Shown: positions 37,161-48,078, numbered from the stretch's first letter. The stretch is DNA of 64,000 nucleotides from Koleobacter methoxysyntrophicus (GCF_017301615.1 NZ_CP059066.1:951001-1015000); one strand, 5' to 3'. Numbers and translations: made by a program. Notes: generated from the sequence alone by a model not told the origin.

Positions 37161-37736
37161 ATGCCCTTACCAAAAACAGAAAGAGTTTATACTTATGAGG
37201 ATTATCTAAACTGGCCGGAGGAACAAAGAATAGAAATAATTAATGGGAAGGTTTATTTAATGACTCCTCCATCAACAATGCATCAAAGAGTATTAAGAGA
37301 AATATTTACAAGTTTTTCTGTATATCTTAAAGGTAAACAATGTGAAGTATTTAGTGCACCTTTTGGGGTAAGATTTCCATTAGGAAGTGAAAAAAGTGAT
37401 AGAGAAATAAAAACTGTTGTAGAACCTGATATTGTAGTAATATGTGATAAATCAAAATTAGACGACAATGGATGTAAAGGAGCTCCTGATTTAATCGTTG
37501 AAATCACTTCTCCTTCAACTGCAAGAAGGGATAGAGTAGAAAAGTTTAATTTATATGAAAAGAATGGAGTAAAAGAATACTGGATAATAGAACCTGAAGG
37601 TAAAATTGTAAGTGTGTTTACCTTGCAGGAAAATAGCAGATATGGCAGGCCTGAATTGTATACTGAAGAAGATAAAGCTAAAGTTTCCATTTTTGAAGAT
37701 TTAGTGATAAACCTAAAAGATGTATTTAATCCATAA
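37161..37736 (+). CDS. Uma2 family endonuclease (DUF820)
   Basis: A 191-residue PD-(D/E)XK nuclease-like protein of the Uma2 family, abundant in cyanobacteria and Clostridia and of unclear role. Seen: EDYLNWPEEQRIEIINGKVYLM, VEPDIVVICD, GAPDLIVEITSPSTARRD (catalytic Asp and Glu), and GVKEYWIIEPE. GAGGTG precedes the ATG. It is the only plus-strand gene between 17 and 48 kb and its codons are markedly more AT-rich than its neighbours', which suggests acquisition. It ends at a bidirectional terminator. Confidence 0.9.
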   Translation: MPLPKTERVYTYEDYLNWPEEQRIEIINGKVYLMTPPSTMHQRVLREIFTSFSVYLKGKQCEVFSAPFGVRFPLGSEKSDREIKTVVEPDIVVICDKSKLDDNGCKGAPDLIVEITSPSTARRDRVEKFNLYEKNGVKEYWIIEPEGKIVSVFTLQENSRYGRPELYTEEDKAKVSIFEDLVINLKDVFNP

Positions 37737-37766
37737 TTTTAACCTGTTTATAATTTCCTTCATGAT

Positions 37767-37805
37767 AAAACCAAACCGCCTTAAAATTTAAGGCGGTTTG
37801 GTTTT
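37767..37805. terminator. Bidirectional terminator
   Basis: AAAACCAAACCGCCTTAAA / TTTAAGGCGGTTTGGTTTT, a near-perfect long stem serving the convergent Uma2 and M29-like genes. Confidence 0.9.
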
Positions 37806-37808
37806 CTA

Positions 37809-38846
37809 TCAAGTCAGCTTTTCAGCAATCCTCTTTAATTTTTCGTAAACAACTGTTCCGTTATCCAGAATCTGAATATCATCTACCCATACGGAAGAAT
37901 TAAGGCAGATACCGTCACAGTGTGATGCTGCCGGAATACCTTCTGGTGGCGCATCAGCGGCACTTAAATAGCCCAGCCCCCATTCAGTGCAGCCCCAGAC
38001 CCTTTCGTCCTCTAAAATATTGCCAGTAAGTTTTGCACCGGGATTGAATCCATAACATACATGGGCCAGCCTGAACATATTGGGGCCATTGAATCCCTCA
38101 AGCCATCTGCGAAACTGCTGGGCTTGATTCCCTCCGCGGATATCTACGACTCTGCCTTTTTCCACTGTCAGAACTACAGGTTCTTTCAGAAGCCCGCAGG
38201 GCGGTTCAAGGGACCCGTCAAAAACCAGGGTGCCGTTAATACTCTCGAAAACTGGAGCCCATCCAATCTGCCCCGCAAGCATATGCATCCCGGGTGAATC
38301 GGCTCTTCCAGTATCACAGCTTACCGGGTTGTTCGGGCTGTTTTCAAACTCCAGGTCAGTCCCTGCTGGTGTCTTAATCCTCATCTTCTTTGCCTTTCTG
38401 GTCAGTTCGGCAACTTTAACCAGGAATTCTTCTAAAAGGCTGGTGTCAACCCGGCCTATTACTCTAACCATCATATCTGTATCCATTCCTACAAGGCACA
38501 TATACCGCAGTTTTTTATTGTAGCTCATAGCCCTTTCAAATGGCGTTGAATAGAGGAGCCATTTATTGTTAAATTCCACCCATGCATCGGCCTGTTTCAG
38601 GGCTTCGGATAGGGCATCTACAGGCAACATAGGGTCGGCCGCCTTACCAACCCCTAGGGGTGAAGCAAGCCATATCACCATCGGCTTCGCCCCGATGGAA
38701 AAAGCCGCCTGAGAAACGGTGTTTACCACCCTTTCATCGCTTTCGGTATCCGCTGTAATAATAAATGTTTCCCCTTTCTTCAGCCGGAATATGTCCTCTA
38801 CAAGGGTCTTGGCTGCTTTAGCCACTTCCATTTCATAATATTTCAT
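37809..38846 (-). CDS. M29-like aminopeptidase / NicX-like metalloenzyme (first paralog)
   Basis: A 345-residue protein of the leucyl aminopeptidase (M29-like) superfamily, which also includes 2,5-dihydroxypyridine dioxygenase (NicX). Seen: KGETFIITADTESDERVV, RIKTPAGTDLEFE, PVVLTVEKGRVVDIRGG, the acidic ERVWGCTEWGLGY, and SHCDGICLNSSVWVDD at the C-terminus with likely metal ligands. It is shorter than true M29 peptidases (about 400). ATG follows GGGAGG, four bases after its paralog. It is the last gene of the opp operon, so peptide or amide cleavage is likely. Confidence 0.75.
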   Translation of the reverse strand: MKYYEMEVAKAAKTLVEDIFRLKKGETFIITADTESDERVVNTVSQAAFSIGAKPMVIWLASPLGVGKAADPMLPVDALSEALKQADAWVEFNNKWLLYSTPFERAMSYNKKLRYMCLVGMDTDMMVRVIGRVDTSLLEEFLVKVAELTRKAKKMRIKTPAGTDLEFENSPNNPVSCDTGRADSPGMHMLAGQIGWAPVFESINGTLVFDGSLEPPCGLLKEPVVLTVEKGRVVDIRGGNQAQQFRRWLEGFNGPNMFRLAHVCYGFNPGAKLTGNILEDERVWGCTEWGLGYLSAADAPPEGIPAASHCDGICLNSSVWVDDIQILDNGTVVYEKLKRIAEKLT

Positions 38847-38850
38847 AACC

Positions 38851-39894
38851 CTAAACCTCCCAACTAAATTTTCCTGACTTTAAAATACAGACATCATCAA
38901 TATATACATCAGGCTTGTCCACAATAAAGTCTTCATGTATATCAGCAGTAATAATACCTCCAATGTGGCTGGAATCTCCCACAGCAATGTGGACAGTTCC
39001 CCTTATCTTTTCGGCTTCCAGCAGGTTATCTGGCCTGCGGGCCTTTGGATTTGTCCCTATCCCAAATTCTGCACAGTTTCTGCGCCTCTTTAATTTAATG
39101 TCTTGTGAACCCAATCCGAGTATTTTCTTTAGATATTCACCTACAGCCCCTCCACCCTGTATTTCAATTATTTCACCTTCTTCAAAGGTCAAGACCATAT
39201 TTTCTTCTAAGCCTGGGTACCAGCCAGCAGATACTGCTAGTTTGCCGAAAACCGTGCCCTCTACCGGGGCTATGCACGCCTCTCCGCCTGGCAAGTTGCC
39301 CCATTGCCCCTTTTCATGAATAATGCCCGTATCGGCAACAGCTGCCCTCCCGTGCAGGTTCAGGTAGAGTTCTGTACCGCCCGGATTTGTTACAAGAACC
39401 CTGGCTCCTTCGGAAAGAAGCCTGCAGATTTTCAGGGTTTCTGTCTTCAGCGCCTCATAATCTACATCAAATGGGCCACCTTCCCCAAACATCTCCGGGA
39501 TAACACCCGGAAGGCTTGCTACTCTTGCACCTATTCGGCATGCCCTTTCCCTTGCAATCGTATGTGACATAGAATATGTTGTAATGCCGATGATTACATC
39601 ATAGCATCTCAAGGTCTTCTGTATCTCCTCCGGAAGCTCGGCTCCATGCATACCCAGGGTGTAGTATAAAAGATAGTCTATTTTATTTTGGGGCAGCAGA
39701 TCTAATACAGTTTTATAAAATTCCCTTGCCAGAATAGACCTATAAGCTGTATCTTTAACATCTTTCAGAGGCCTATGCCATTCGTCCATTCCAGGAATAT
39801 CGTTAATAATGAGGACCGATTCTTTTTCTTTTACCCCCAAATTGACCCTTAATATGTTCTCAACCGCTTTTTTAAAATCCTCTCCGTTTATCAT
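38851..39894 (-). CDS. M29-like aminopeptidase (second paralog)
   Basis: A 347-residue relative of the adjacent gene. Seen: VLVTNPGGTELYLNLHGR, EKGQWGNLPGGEACIAPVEG, a late ELGIGTNP-like segment (CAEFGIGTNPKARRPDN), and GTVHIAVGDSSHIGG, all typical of M29-like leucyl aminopeptidases where His, Glu and Asp bind metal. ATG follows GGGAGG, 21 bases after oppF. Two diverged copies in tandem suggest a heteromer or two substrates. Confidence 0.8.
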   Translation of the reverse strand: MINGEDFKKAVENILRVNLGVKEKESVLIINDIPGMDEWHRPLKDVKDTAYRSILAREFYKTVLDLLPQNKIDYLLYYTLGMHGAELPEEIQKTLRCYDVIIGITTYSMSHTIARERACRIGARVASLPGVIPEMFGEGGPFDVDYEALKTETLKICRLLSEGARVLVTNPGGTELYLNLHGRAAVADTGIIHEKGQWGNLPGGEACIAPVEGTVFGKLAVSAGWYPGLEENMVLTFEEGEIIEIQGGGAVGEYLKKILGLGSQDIKLKRRRNCAEFGIGTNPKARRPDNLLEAEKIRGTVHIAVGDSSHIGGIITADIHEDFIVDKPDVYIDDVCILKSGKFSWEV

Positions 39895-39915
39895 TTTTAC
39901 CTCCCTATCATATCT

Positions 39916-40881
39916 CTATGCAAAAAGGCATGCTGCCATATGCCGGCCGCCTTTTGGAGAAAGTTCCGGCTCTTTTAAGGCGCATTCTTTTCTGGCTTCA
40001 GGACAGCGGGTATGAAACCGGCAGCCTGAAGGTGGATTTATGGCACTCGGCACACTGCCCTCCAGAATAATAACCTTCCTCTGCGTATTCGGGTCAATTT
40101 CGGGGATCGCAGAGATAAGTGCCTTTGTATACGGGTGTTTGGGTGAATAAAATACTTCATCTGTAGCCCCAATTTCAACAATTTTTCCTAAATACATTAC
40201 CAGAATTCTGTCGGCTAGATATTGGACTACTCCTAAATCGTGGGATATTATTGCATAGGTTAAACCCATTTTTTTCTGCAGGTCCCTTAAAAGATTCAAA
40301 ATCTGTGCCTGAGACAGGGTGTCTACCGCCGATGTAGGTTCGTCCAGAACAACCATGGTTGGATTAAGGGCTAAAGCACGGGCTATTGCTATCCTCTGCC
40401 TCTGGCCACCGCTGAACTCATGGGGGTACCGTCTGATAAATTCAGGAGACATCCCTACAAGCTCAAGGAGCTCTTCTACTCGTTCTGTAAGCTCCTTTTT
40501 GCTCAGCCTTTTATGAACCTTTAAAGGCTCCCCGATAATGTCCCTTACCAGCATCCTTTGATTTAATGACCAGTAAGGGTCCTGAAAAACTATCTGCAGA
40601 TTCTTCCTCAGGTCCCTAAGCTCCCCTTCTTTTAACTTGAAAATATCTCTGCCTTCGAATTTGACCTCGCCCGATGTTGGGGGAAACAGCCTCAGCATAA
40701 CTCTGACCAGGGTTGTTTTGCCACAGCCGGATTCGCCTACAATGCCCAGCACTTCTCCCTTTTTAAGATGGAAGCTTACATCGTCTACTGCTTTAACCCA
40801 GGCTACGGGTTTTTGCAGAATTCCTGCTTTTACGGGAAAATACTTCTTCAGATTTAAGATTTCCATTATTATATCTGTCAT
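39916..40881 (-). CDS. oppF: Oligopeptide ABC transporter ATP-binding protein OppF
   Basis: A 321-residue ATPase. Seen: Walker A GESGCGKTT, Q-loop FQDPYWSLN, signature FSGGQRQRIAIARAL, Walker B VVLDEPTSAV, and the C-terminal zinc-type CRFHTRCPEARKEC of the Opp/Dpp family. The ATG used overlaps the oppD stop (TAATG) with GGAAGGGGG upstream; the longest frame begins ten codons earlier inside oppD without a site. Confidence 0.93.
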   Translation of the reverse strand: MTDIIMEILNLKKYFPVKAGILQKPVAWVKAVDDVSFHLKKGEVLGIVGESGCGKTTLVRVMLRLFPPTSGEVKFEGRDIFKLKEGELRDLRKNLQIVFQDPYWSLNQRMLVRDIIGEPLKVHKRLSKKELTERVEELLELVGMSPEFIRRYPHEFSGGQRQRIAIARALALNPTMVVLDEPTSAVDTLSQAQILNLLRDLQKKMGLTYAIISHDLGVVQYLADRILVMYLGKIVEIGATDEVFYSPKHPYTKALISAIPEIDPNTQRKVIILEGSVPSAINPPSGCRFHTRCPEARKECALKEPELSPKGGRHMAACLFA

Positions 40882-41864
40882 TAGTTTTCCCCCTTCCCGG
40901 CATGATGACATGAAACCCAGTGCCCCTCTTCAATTTCTATCATTCTAGGCCGCGATTCCTTACACCTGTCCGTTGCCTTACTGCACCTCGGATAAAACCT
41001 GCATCCCGTAGGCATTTTCGTCGGGTTTGGCGGAAAGCCCTTTGTAACAGCTAGGGGCTTTTCCCTTTGCGACGGTTTTGGCACCGCTTCTATCAGTGCC
41101 GAGGTATACGGATGAATAGGTTTTTTAAAAACATCACTCACCCTGCCGATTTCAACGATCTGACCCGCATACAGAAGGCCTACCCTTTCGCACATCTGTG
41201 CTATAACTCCAAGGCTGTTCGCTATAAACAATATAGTTAACCCTGTTTTCTGTTTTAGTTCCTTCAGCAGATTTAAGATTCCGGCCTGTATTGTTACATC
41301 CAGGGCACGGGTTGGCTCGTCCGCCACCAGAAATTCTGCCCCACAGGACAAAGCCATCGCAATAACTACCCTCTGCCTCATACCTCCGCTCAGCTCATGA
41401 GGGTACTTTTTAAATGTATTTTCCGGATCGGGGAGTTTAACAAGCTCAAACAGTTCAAGTGCCCTGTGATAGGCCTGTTTTTTAGAAACCTTTTCATGCT
41501 CCAGTATAACCCTGGTTATCTGCTGGCCTACTGTAAAAACCGGGTTGAGGGACGACATAGGGTCCTGGAAAATCATAGACAGTTTTTTGCCCCTTATACC
41601 CCGCATCTCATTTTCGCTCTTTTTAAAGAGGTCTTCATTATTATAAAGTATTTCACCGTCTTCTATCTTTGCCGGAGGAGACGGTATAAGTTTGAATATG
41701 GAAAGGGCAGCAGTGCTTTTGCCTGAACCGCTTTCACCAGCCAACCCAAAGGTTTCTCCTTTATATATTGACAGGTATTCAAGGTCTAATACACTGGCAG
41801 GGCCGTAATATGTCGTAAAATTGACTTTAAGGTTTCTTATTTCCAATAACGGATTATTCATCAT
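40881..41864 (-). CDS. oppD: Oligopeptide ABC transporter ATP-binding protein OppD
   Basis: A 327-residue ATPase. Seen: Walker A GESGSGKST, FQDPMSSLNPV, the signature LSGGMRQRVVIAMAL, Walker B FLVADEPTRALD, and CRFYPRCSKATDRC near the end. Note ANSLGV where the H-loop normally has SHDLGV, so the switch histidine is missing in this half; OppF keeps it. ATG chosen with AGGGGTG five bases upstream. Confidence 0.92.
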   Translation of the reverse strand: MMNNPLLEIRNLKVNFTTYYGPASVLDLEYLSIYKGETFGLAGESGSGKSTAALSIFKLIPSPPAKIEDGEILYNNEDLFKKSENEMRGIRGKKLSMIFQDPMSSLNPVFTVGQQITRVILEHEKVSKKQAYHRALELFELVKLPDPENTFKKYPHELSGGMRQRVVIAMALSCGAEFLVADEPTRALDVTIQAGILNLLKELKQKTGLTILFIANSLGVIAQMCERVGLLYAGQIVEIGRVSDVFKKPIHPYTSALIEAVPKPSQREKPLAVTKGFPPNPTKMPTGCRFYPRCSKATDRCKESRPRMIEIEEGHWVSCHHAGKGEN

Positions 41865-41874
41865 CGTTTCACCC

Positions 41875-42771
41875 CTATAATCGTCTTGTCTTCGGGTCAA
41901 ATATCTCCCTCAATCCATCCCCCAGCAGATTAAAGGCGAGTACTGTAATAAATATCGCTATCCCTGGGAATATGGAATACCACCAAGCCGTAAGGAAATA
42001 ATTCCTGCTTGTATTAAGCATCAACCCCCATTCTGGAGTAGGAGGCTGGGCTCCTAGGCCGAGGAAGCTCAGAGCAGCGGAAGTGAGTATTACACTGCCG
42101 AAGTCCATTGATGCCTGCACAATCAGCGGTGATACGCAGTTCGGCAGGATATGGGTAAATATAATCTTTGCGTTCGGCGTGCCAATCGCCTTTGCTGCAT
42201 CTACAAAAGGCCTTTCCCTTATAGAAATTGCCTGACTCCGCAGTATTCTCGTATACCAAGGCCACCACGCAATCGCTATCGCTATCATCGCATTTGTCAA
42301 GCTGGGGCCTAAAAATGCCGATATAGCCATTGCTAAAAGCAGAGGTGGAAAACTTAAAAATATATCTGTAATCCTCATTATAATGTCATCAATTAAGCCT
42401 CCGCTGTATCCAGCTATCACCCCTAAAGGCACCCCTATTAGAAGGGACAGCCCAACAGCTAGAACCCCTATCTGAAGGGAAATCCTCGTTCCAAAGATTA
42501 TGCGGCTGAAAATGTCCCGGCCCAGCTCATCTGTTCCCATTAGATATTTGCCTCCTGGCGGCTTAAGTTTCTCTGCTGGATTGACTGCATCCCGTCCGTG
42601 TTCCGGGTATGGAGCTAAAAACGGCGCCAAAATGGCTATCAGTATCAGCAGTAGCACTGTTATAACTGCTATAGTCGTTAATGTGTTTTTCCTCAACAGG
42701 TAGATTCCATAACCTATATTGCCCAAAACAGGCTGTAAGTCTTTAAACAGTTCTGCAGTTGATGTCTTCAC
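41875..42771 (-). CDS. oppC: Oligopeptide ABC transporter permease OppC
   Basis: An inner-membrane permease of about 298 residues with six predicted membrane segments; the first at about 27-50. Seen: the DppC-type N-terminal block with GTDELGRDIFSRIIFGTRISL and the EAA loop (AAKAIGTPNAKIIFTHILPN). GTG chosen three codons inside the longest frame because GGGGGTG then fits as the ribosome site. Confidence 0.92.
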   Translation of the reverse strand: MKTSTAELFKDLQPVLGNIGYGIYLLRKNTLTTIAVITVLLLILIAILAPFLAPYPEHGRDAVNPAEKLKPPGGKYLMGTDELGRDIFSRIIFGTRISLQIGVLAVGLSLLIGVPLGVIAGYSGGLIDDIIMRITDIFLSFPPLLLAMAISAFLGPSLTNAMIAIAIAWWPWYTRILRSQAISIRERPFVDAAKAIGTPNAKIIFTHILPNCVSPLIVQASMDFGSVILTSAALSFLGLGAQPPTPEWGLMLNTSRNYFLTAWWYSIFPGIAIFITVLAFNLLGDGLREIFDPKTRRL

Positions 42772-42784
42772 CTTATACACCCCC

Positions 42785-43795
42785 TTATAGCCTTACCCTT
42801 GGGTCTATTGCCAGGAGGATATCAGCAGCCAGATTCAGGAATACATAGGTGCAAGCTGCAAATATTGTTACTCCCATTATTGCAGTATAATCCGATGTTA
42901 TAACTGCCAGAGCCGCATAACTCCCTAATCCCGGCCAGTTGAATATGGCTTCTATTAAAAACGTATTAACAAGAGAATAGCCCGCTGAAAGGGCAAGGAC
43001 AGTTATAGTTGGCCCCATTGCGTTTTTCAGTGCGTATGAAAGGACTACTGTTCGTTCCGGTAAGCCATAAGCCCTTGCAGCCCTGATATAATCCTCGTTT
43101 AAAACCTCCAAAAGGGATGAACGGGTCATCCTCGCAACCAGCCCTATAGGATAAGCAGCAAGTGTCAGCGAAGGCAGAATAATATGCTTTATCCCATCGA
43201 AAAAGGCTGTATAGTTTCCGGTAATGAGGCTGTCAAGCAGGATTAAGCCTGTTATCTTTTCTACAGGGGACATAAGCCTTACAATATCGCTTAATCTCCC
43301 TCCAATAGGGAGGAGCTGCAGCCTGCTGAAAAAAATGAGCTGAAGTGTCATACCCAGCCAGAATGTAGGCAGAGAAACAGACCCTACTGAAAAGAAGCGG
43401 CAGAAATGGTCGGGCCATCTGTCCTGTTTTACCGCTGCTGTAACCCCTAAAGGTATTCCCAACAAAAGCGCAAGTACCATACTGACAATTACAAGTTCCA
43501 GTGTTGCAGGAATATATGCCTTCAAATCTGCAAGCACCGGCTGTCTTGTCCTTATGGAAATACCCCAATCACCTCTAGCAAGGCCCGAAATGTAGCGGCC
43601 GTACTGCACATATATGGGTTTATCAAGCCCCAATTCCTTCCTAGCCTCTGCTATCTGCTGGGCTGTAGCTTTTGGGCCTACCCAACGGGCTGCAGGGTCA
43701 GAAGGGATTATCCTTACAATAAAAAAGGTAATCGTTATAACCCCAAACAAGACAAGAACCCCTAATAAAAGCCTTCTTACAATATAAGCCCACAC
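42785..43795 (-). CDS. oppB: Oligopeptide ABC transporter permease OppB
   Basis: A 336-residue permease with six membrane segments. Seen: the N-terminal YIVRRLLLGVLVLFGVITITFF, DPAARWVGPKAT, and the EAA loop (RAARAYGLPERTVVLSYALKNA). The start is GTG with GGAGGG upstream. It follows oppA after an intercistronic hairpin. Confidence 0.93.
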   Translation of the reverse strand: MWAYIVRRLLLGVLVLFGVITITFFIVRIIPSDPAARWVGPKATAQQIAEARKELGLDKPIYVQYGRYISGLARGDWGISIRTRQPVLADLKAYIPATLELVIVSMVLALLLGIPLGVTAAVKQDRWPDHFCRFFSVGSVSLPTFWLGMTLQLIFFSRLQLLPIGGRLSDIVRLMSPVEKITGLILLDSLITGNYTAFFDGIKHIILPSLTLAAYPIGLVARMTRSSLLEVLNEDYIRAARAYGLPERTVVLSYALKNAMGPTITVLALSAGYSLVNTFLIEAIFNWPGLGSYAALAVITSDYTAIMGVTIFAACTYVFLNLAADILLAIDPRVRL

Positions 43796-43818
43796 TGATT
43801 AGTTCCCTCCATTTCAAA

Positions 43819-43848
43819 ATTAAGGTCAGCCAGTAGGCTGACCTTAAT
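43819..43848 (-). terminator. Intercistronic hairpin between oppA and oppB (attenuator or stabiliser)
   Basis: ATTAAGGTCAGCC / GGCTGACCTTAAT, 13-bp perfect stem with a four-base loop, directly after the oppA stop, with only a short T stretch. Such hairpins lower downstream expression or protect the binding-protein mRNA. Confidence 0.8.
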
Positions 43849-43849
43849 A

Positions 43850-45430
43850 TCATTCCTCTCTATAGGTTTCATAGAAGAACACGACATTTGTGTACAGAGG
43901 ATTATCATAATATCCTTTAAAGTTCTGCAATTTCGCCCTGCCGAACATCTGATCGAAGAAAAATACTGCAGGCGCTTCTTCAACCAAAATCTCCTGAGCC
44001 TTGCCGTACAACCTGATTGCCTCTTCTCTGTCAGCACCAGATATCCTGTTCGCTTCATCTATAAGTCTATCAAATTCCTCATTCTTCCAATAAGAGAGGT
44101 TAAACACTATTTCATCTTCTGAATGGAACAGGCTGTTCAGATAGCTAAACGGGTCAGCATAATCGGGCCACCAGTAAAACAGCAGAATATCCTGTCTGTC
44201 TTTAGGATTTGTTGCCTTGGCCATCTCCCATTGAGCATCCCATGGCATTCCCCGAATCTCAAGGTCTATGTTTAATTTCTTAAGCTCTGCTTTTAACAGT
44301 TCTGCAGACTTCCTTTCGTTTTCATCACCTGATGTATATGTCAAAAGCAGCTTAAAACCGTTCTCATACCCTGCCTTTTTCAGGAGTTCTTTAGCCTTCT
44401 CGAGATTGTGTTCGTACTGGAACAGGTCTTCTTTATGACCCCACAGATTTCTGGGTATCGGGCCCCTCGATTGTTCTGCAAAACCGCTCATGACATGCTG
44501 CACAATATCCTTATACGGCACTGCATAGGATATAGCCTGTCTTACCAGCTTGTTGTCAAGAGGGGGTTTTTCAGTATTAAGGAGTCCTAACATATTTTGG
44601 AAACTGGGTGTAGTAATCACTTCTATTTTAGGATTGTTCTTTAAAGCCCTTAAATCCTCAAATGGAAGGGTATGAACAATATCAACATGGCCTGCTTCCA
44701 ACATCTGACGCCGTGTCCCGGTTTCGGGAATCATCTTGATAATTGCCTTATCAAAGTTCTTTTCAGACCAGCCTCCCCAGTAGTCGTTGAATTTAGCGAG
44801 GACAACTTCATTTCCACGTTCCCAGCTTTCCAGCATGTACGGACCGGTGCCGCAGGCATTACCCTGCACAAACCAATCATGCCTTTTTTCTTCAGTGCAC
44901 TTGGGGCAGAAGATGTGTGCCGTATATCCCGCAGAAGCTATCATGTCTAAGGCTGCAGGGTATTTGAGTTTGAACTCAACGGTATATTTGTCAATTACAT
45001 TAACCTCATCAACAGGTTCCCATATAAAGGAAGCACCCTGTCCCCTCTCTATAGTCCTTTCGATTGAATATTTGACAGCGTTTGCATCAAATTCTTCACC
45101 ACAGTGGAATTTAACCCCTTCCCTCAGTTTAAAGGTCCATACTGTTGCATTCTCTTTCACATCGAAATCCGTAGCCAGAAGATAGATATACTCATCCTTA
45201 ATCGGGTCGTAGCGCAAGAGCTGTTCATAGATATTGTTCATAACTATTATTTCATTCGAAAAGGTGTCACTTGGGTCCCAGTATATAACAGGTTCACTTC
45301 CATATGCATATACCGCTATCTTCGGCTGCGCTACTGTACCTGAATCCTGCTGCTTCTGCCCACAGCCAACAGCTATCAATGCTATCAATAGAGTGCAGAC
45401 AAGCACAAAAACAGATATTTTTCTCAACAA
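43850..45430 (-). CDS. oppA: Oligopeptide-binding lipoprotein OppA
   Basis: A 526-residue extracytoplasmic binding protein (SBP_bac_5) anchored by lipid. Seen: a signal peptide with lipobox AVGC (Cys23), then SDTFSNEIIVMNNIYEQLLRY, a GTGPYMLESWERGNEVVL block near 190, and DPFSYLNSLF. The start is TTG-TTG with GGAGGG upstream. First gene of oppABCDF plus two M29-like genes. Dipeptide or nickel ligands cannot be excluded from sequence alone. Confidence 0.93.
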   Translation of the reverse strand: MLRKISVFVLVCTLLIALIAVGCGQKQQDSGTVAQPKIAVYAYGSEPVIYWDPSDTFSNEIIVMNNIYEQLLRYDPIKDEYIYLLATDFDVKENATVWTFKLREGVKFHCGEEFDANAVKYSIERTIERGQGASFIWEPVDEVNVIDKYTVEFKLKYPAALDMIASAGYTAHIFCPKCTEEKRHDWFVQGNACGTGPYMLESWERGNEVVLAKFNDYWGGWSEKNFDKAIIKMIPETGTRRQMLEAGHVDIVHTLPFEDLRALKNNPKIEVITTPSFQNMLGLLNTEKPPLDNKLVRQAISYAVPYKDIVQHVMSGFAEQSRGPIPRNLWGHKEDLFQYEHNLEKAKELLKKAGYENGFKLLLTYTSGDENERKSAELLKAELKKLNIDLEIRGMPWDAQWEMAKATNPKDRQDILLFYWWPDYADPFSYLNSLFHSEDEIVFNLSYWKNEEFDRLIDEANRISGADREEAIRLYGKAQEILVEEAPAVFFFDQMFGRAKLQNFKGYYDNPLYTNVVFFYETYREE

Positions 45431-45597
45431 CTTTGTCCCTCCTTCATGCTTATTTAAGCTTTTTTTAAATTATAACAAATCAGACTTTTATTATAAATGA
45501 TTGGATAAGACAATTAGGCAGACGGGCTTTTGTTGAATAGGACAATTCTTCATGACGGAAAGGTATGGTCGTCAGGTTTCTGCGGCCCCTCTGCTGT

Positions 45598-47188
<1,591 letters not shown>

Positions 47189-47194
47189 ATTTTA

Positions 47195-47223
47195 ATTATA
47201 TAGCATTTCTTATTATTAATCAA
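47195..47223 (-). promoter_or_regulatory. Promoter of the serS T-box leader
   Basis: TTGATT, 17 bases, TATAAT on the minus strand, placed to start transcription just before T-box Stem I. Confidence 0.75.
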
Positions 47224-47328
47224 ATTGTGTAATGCTTTTTTCCTTCCTGCTACCTGCTTAAATTTTACACAACATTATATCATGCTACTAACCTGAGACA
47301 AAAGTTTTCTTTTTCGTAGAAGAACGTC

Positions 47329-47847
47329 TTAATGGCTCAATTTATAGTAAAACTCTTTGGGATGTTTGCATAATGGACATTCCGCAGGGGGTTCATTTCC
47401 TTCGTAAATATAGCCGCATACCCTGCACTTCCACTCAACAGATTTATCTGTTTTATAAAGTGTTCCTTTTTCAAGTTTTTCCAATAGCGCTTTATAGTGT
47501 TCTGCATGAGACTTCTCTGCATTTTGAACCTTTTTGAAAAAGTCTGCCGCTTCTAATTCCCCTTCTTCCCTTGCAATCTTTTCAAACTCAGGATACATAT
47601 CCTTATATTCATATGTTTCACCGTCAATTGCTGCCTTCAAATTCTCTTTCGTATCTCCAATACCTTTTAACAACCTCAAAATCATCTTAGCGTGGTACCT
47701 TTCATTTTCGGCTGTTTCTTCGAAAAATTCAGCAATCTCTAATAATCCCGCTTTCTTAGCTACTTCTGCAAAAAACGAGTATTTGTTTCTTGCCTGACTT
47801 TCTCCCTCAAAGGCTTTTTTCAGATTCTCGATGGTCTTTTTTGACAT
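47329..47847 (-). CDS. Rubrerythrin
   Basis: A 172-residue peroxide-reducing protein. Seen: ferritin-like diiron domain with EGESQARNKY, ENERYHA, EGELEAADFF and EKSHAEHY, then a C-terminal rubredoxin domain CRVCGYIYEG...CPLCKHPK. ATG follows GGAGGAG. It stands alone and indicates an obligate anaerobe defending against oxygen. Confidence 0.95.
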   Translation of the reverse strand: MSKKTIENLKKAFEGESQARNKYSFFAEVAKKAGLLEIAEFFEETAENERYHAKMILRLLKGIGDTKENLKAAIDGETYEYKDMYPEFEKIAREEGELEAADFFKKVQNAEKSHAEHYKALLEKLEKGTLYKTDKSVEWKCRVCGYIYEGNEPPAECPLCKHPKEFYYKLSH

Positions 47848-47997
47848 CAAACGTCTCCTCCCTTTTTTTGTAACTCATACATATCATTACATATTTATCA
47901 TTCGACTTATCATTATGAAAATCCTTTTTAAAATACCAATTTTTATGTCTAAAAAGTTAAAAAAGCAATTAATGACAACTACTTTTTGACCTTCGCA

Positions 47998-48015
47998 AAT
48001 TGTATCCATACAATT
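47998..48015. promoter_or_regulatory. Operator-like palindrome upstream of the ECF S gene
   Basis: AATTGTAT-CC-ATACAATT, 8-bp perfect arms, about 35 bases upstream of the -35 box. A binding site for a dimeric regulator is likely; the regulator is not identifiable here. Confidence 0.5.
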
Positions 48016-48049
48016 ACAAAAACAAATCGTACATTTTTGGGATTTTTTG

Positions 48050-48078
48050 TTTACTTTTCTGTCGGTTTATTGTATAAT
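48050..48078 (+). promoter_or_regulatory. Promoter of the ECF S-component gene
   Basis: TTTACT, 17 bases, TATAAT; start of transcription about 45 bases before the ATG, too short for a riboswitch. Confidence 0.7.
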
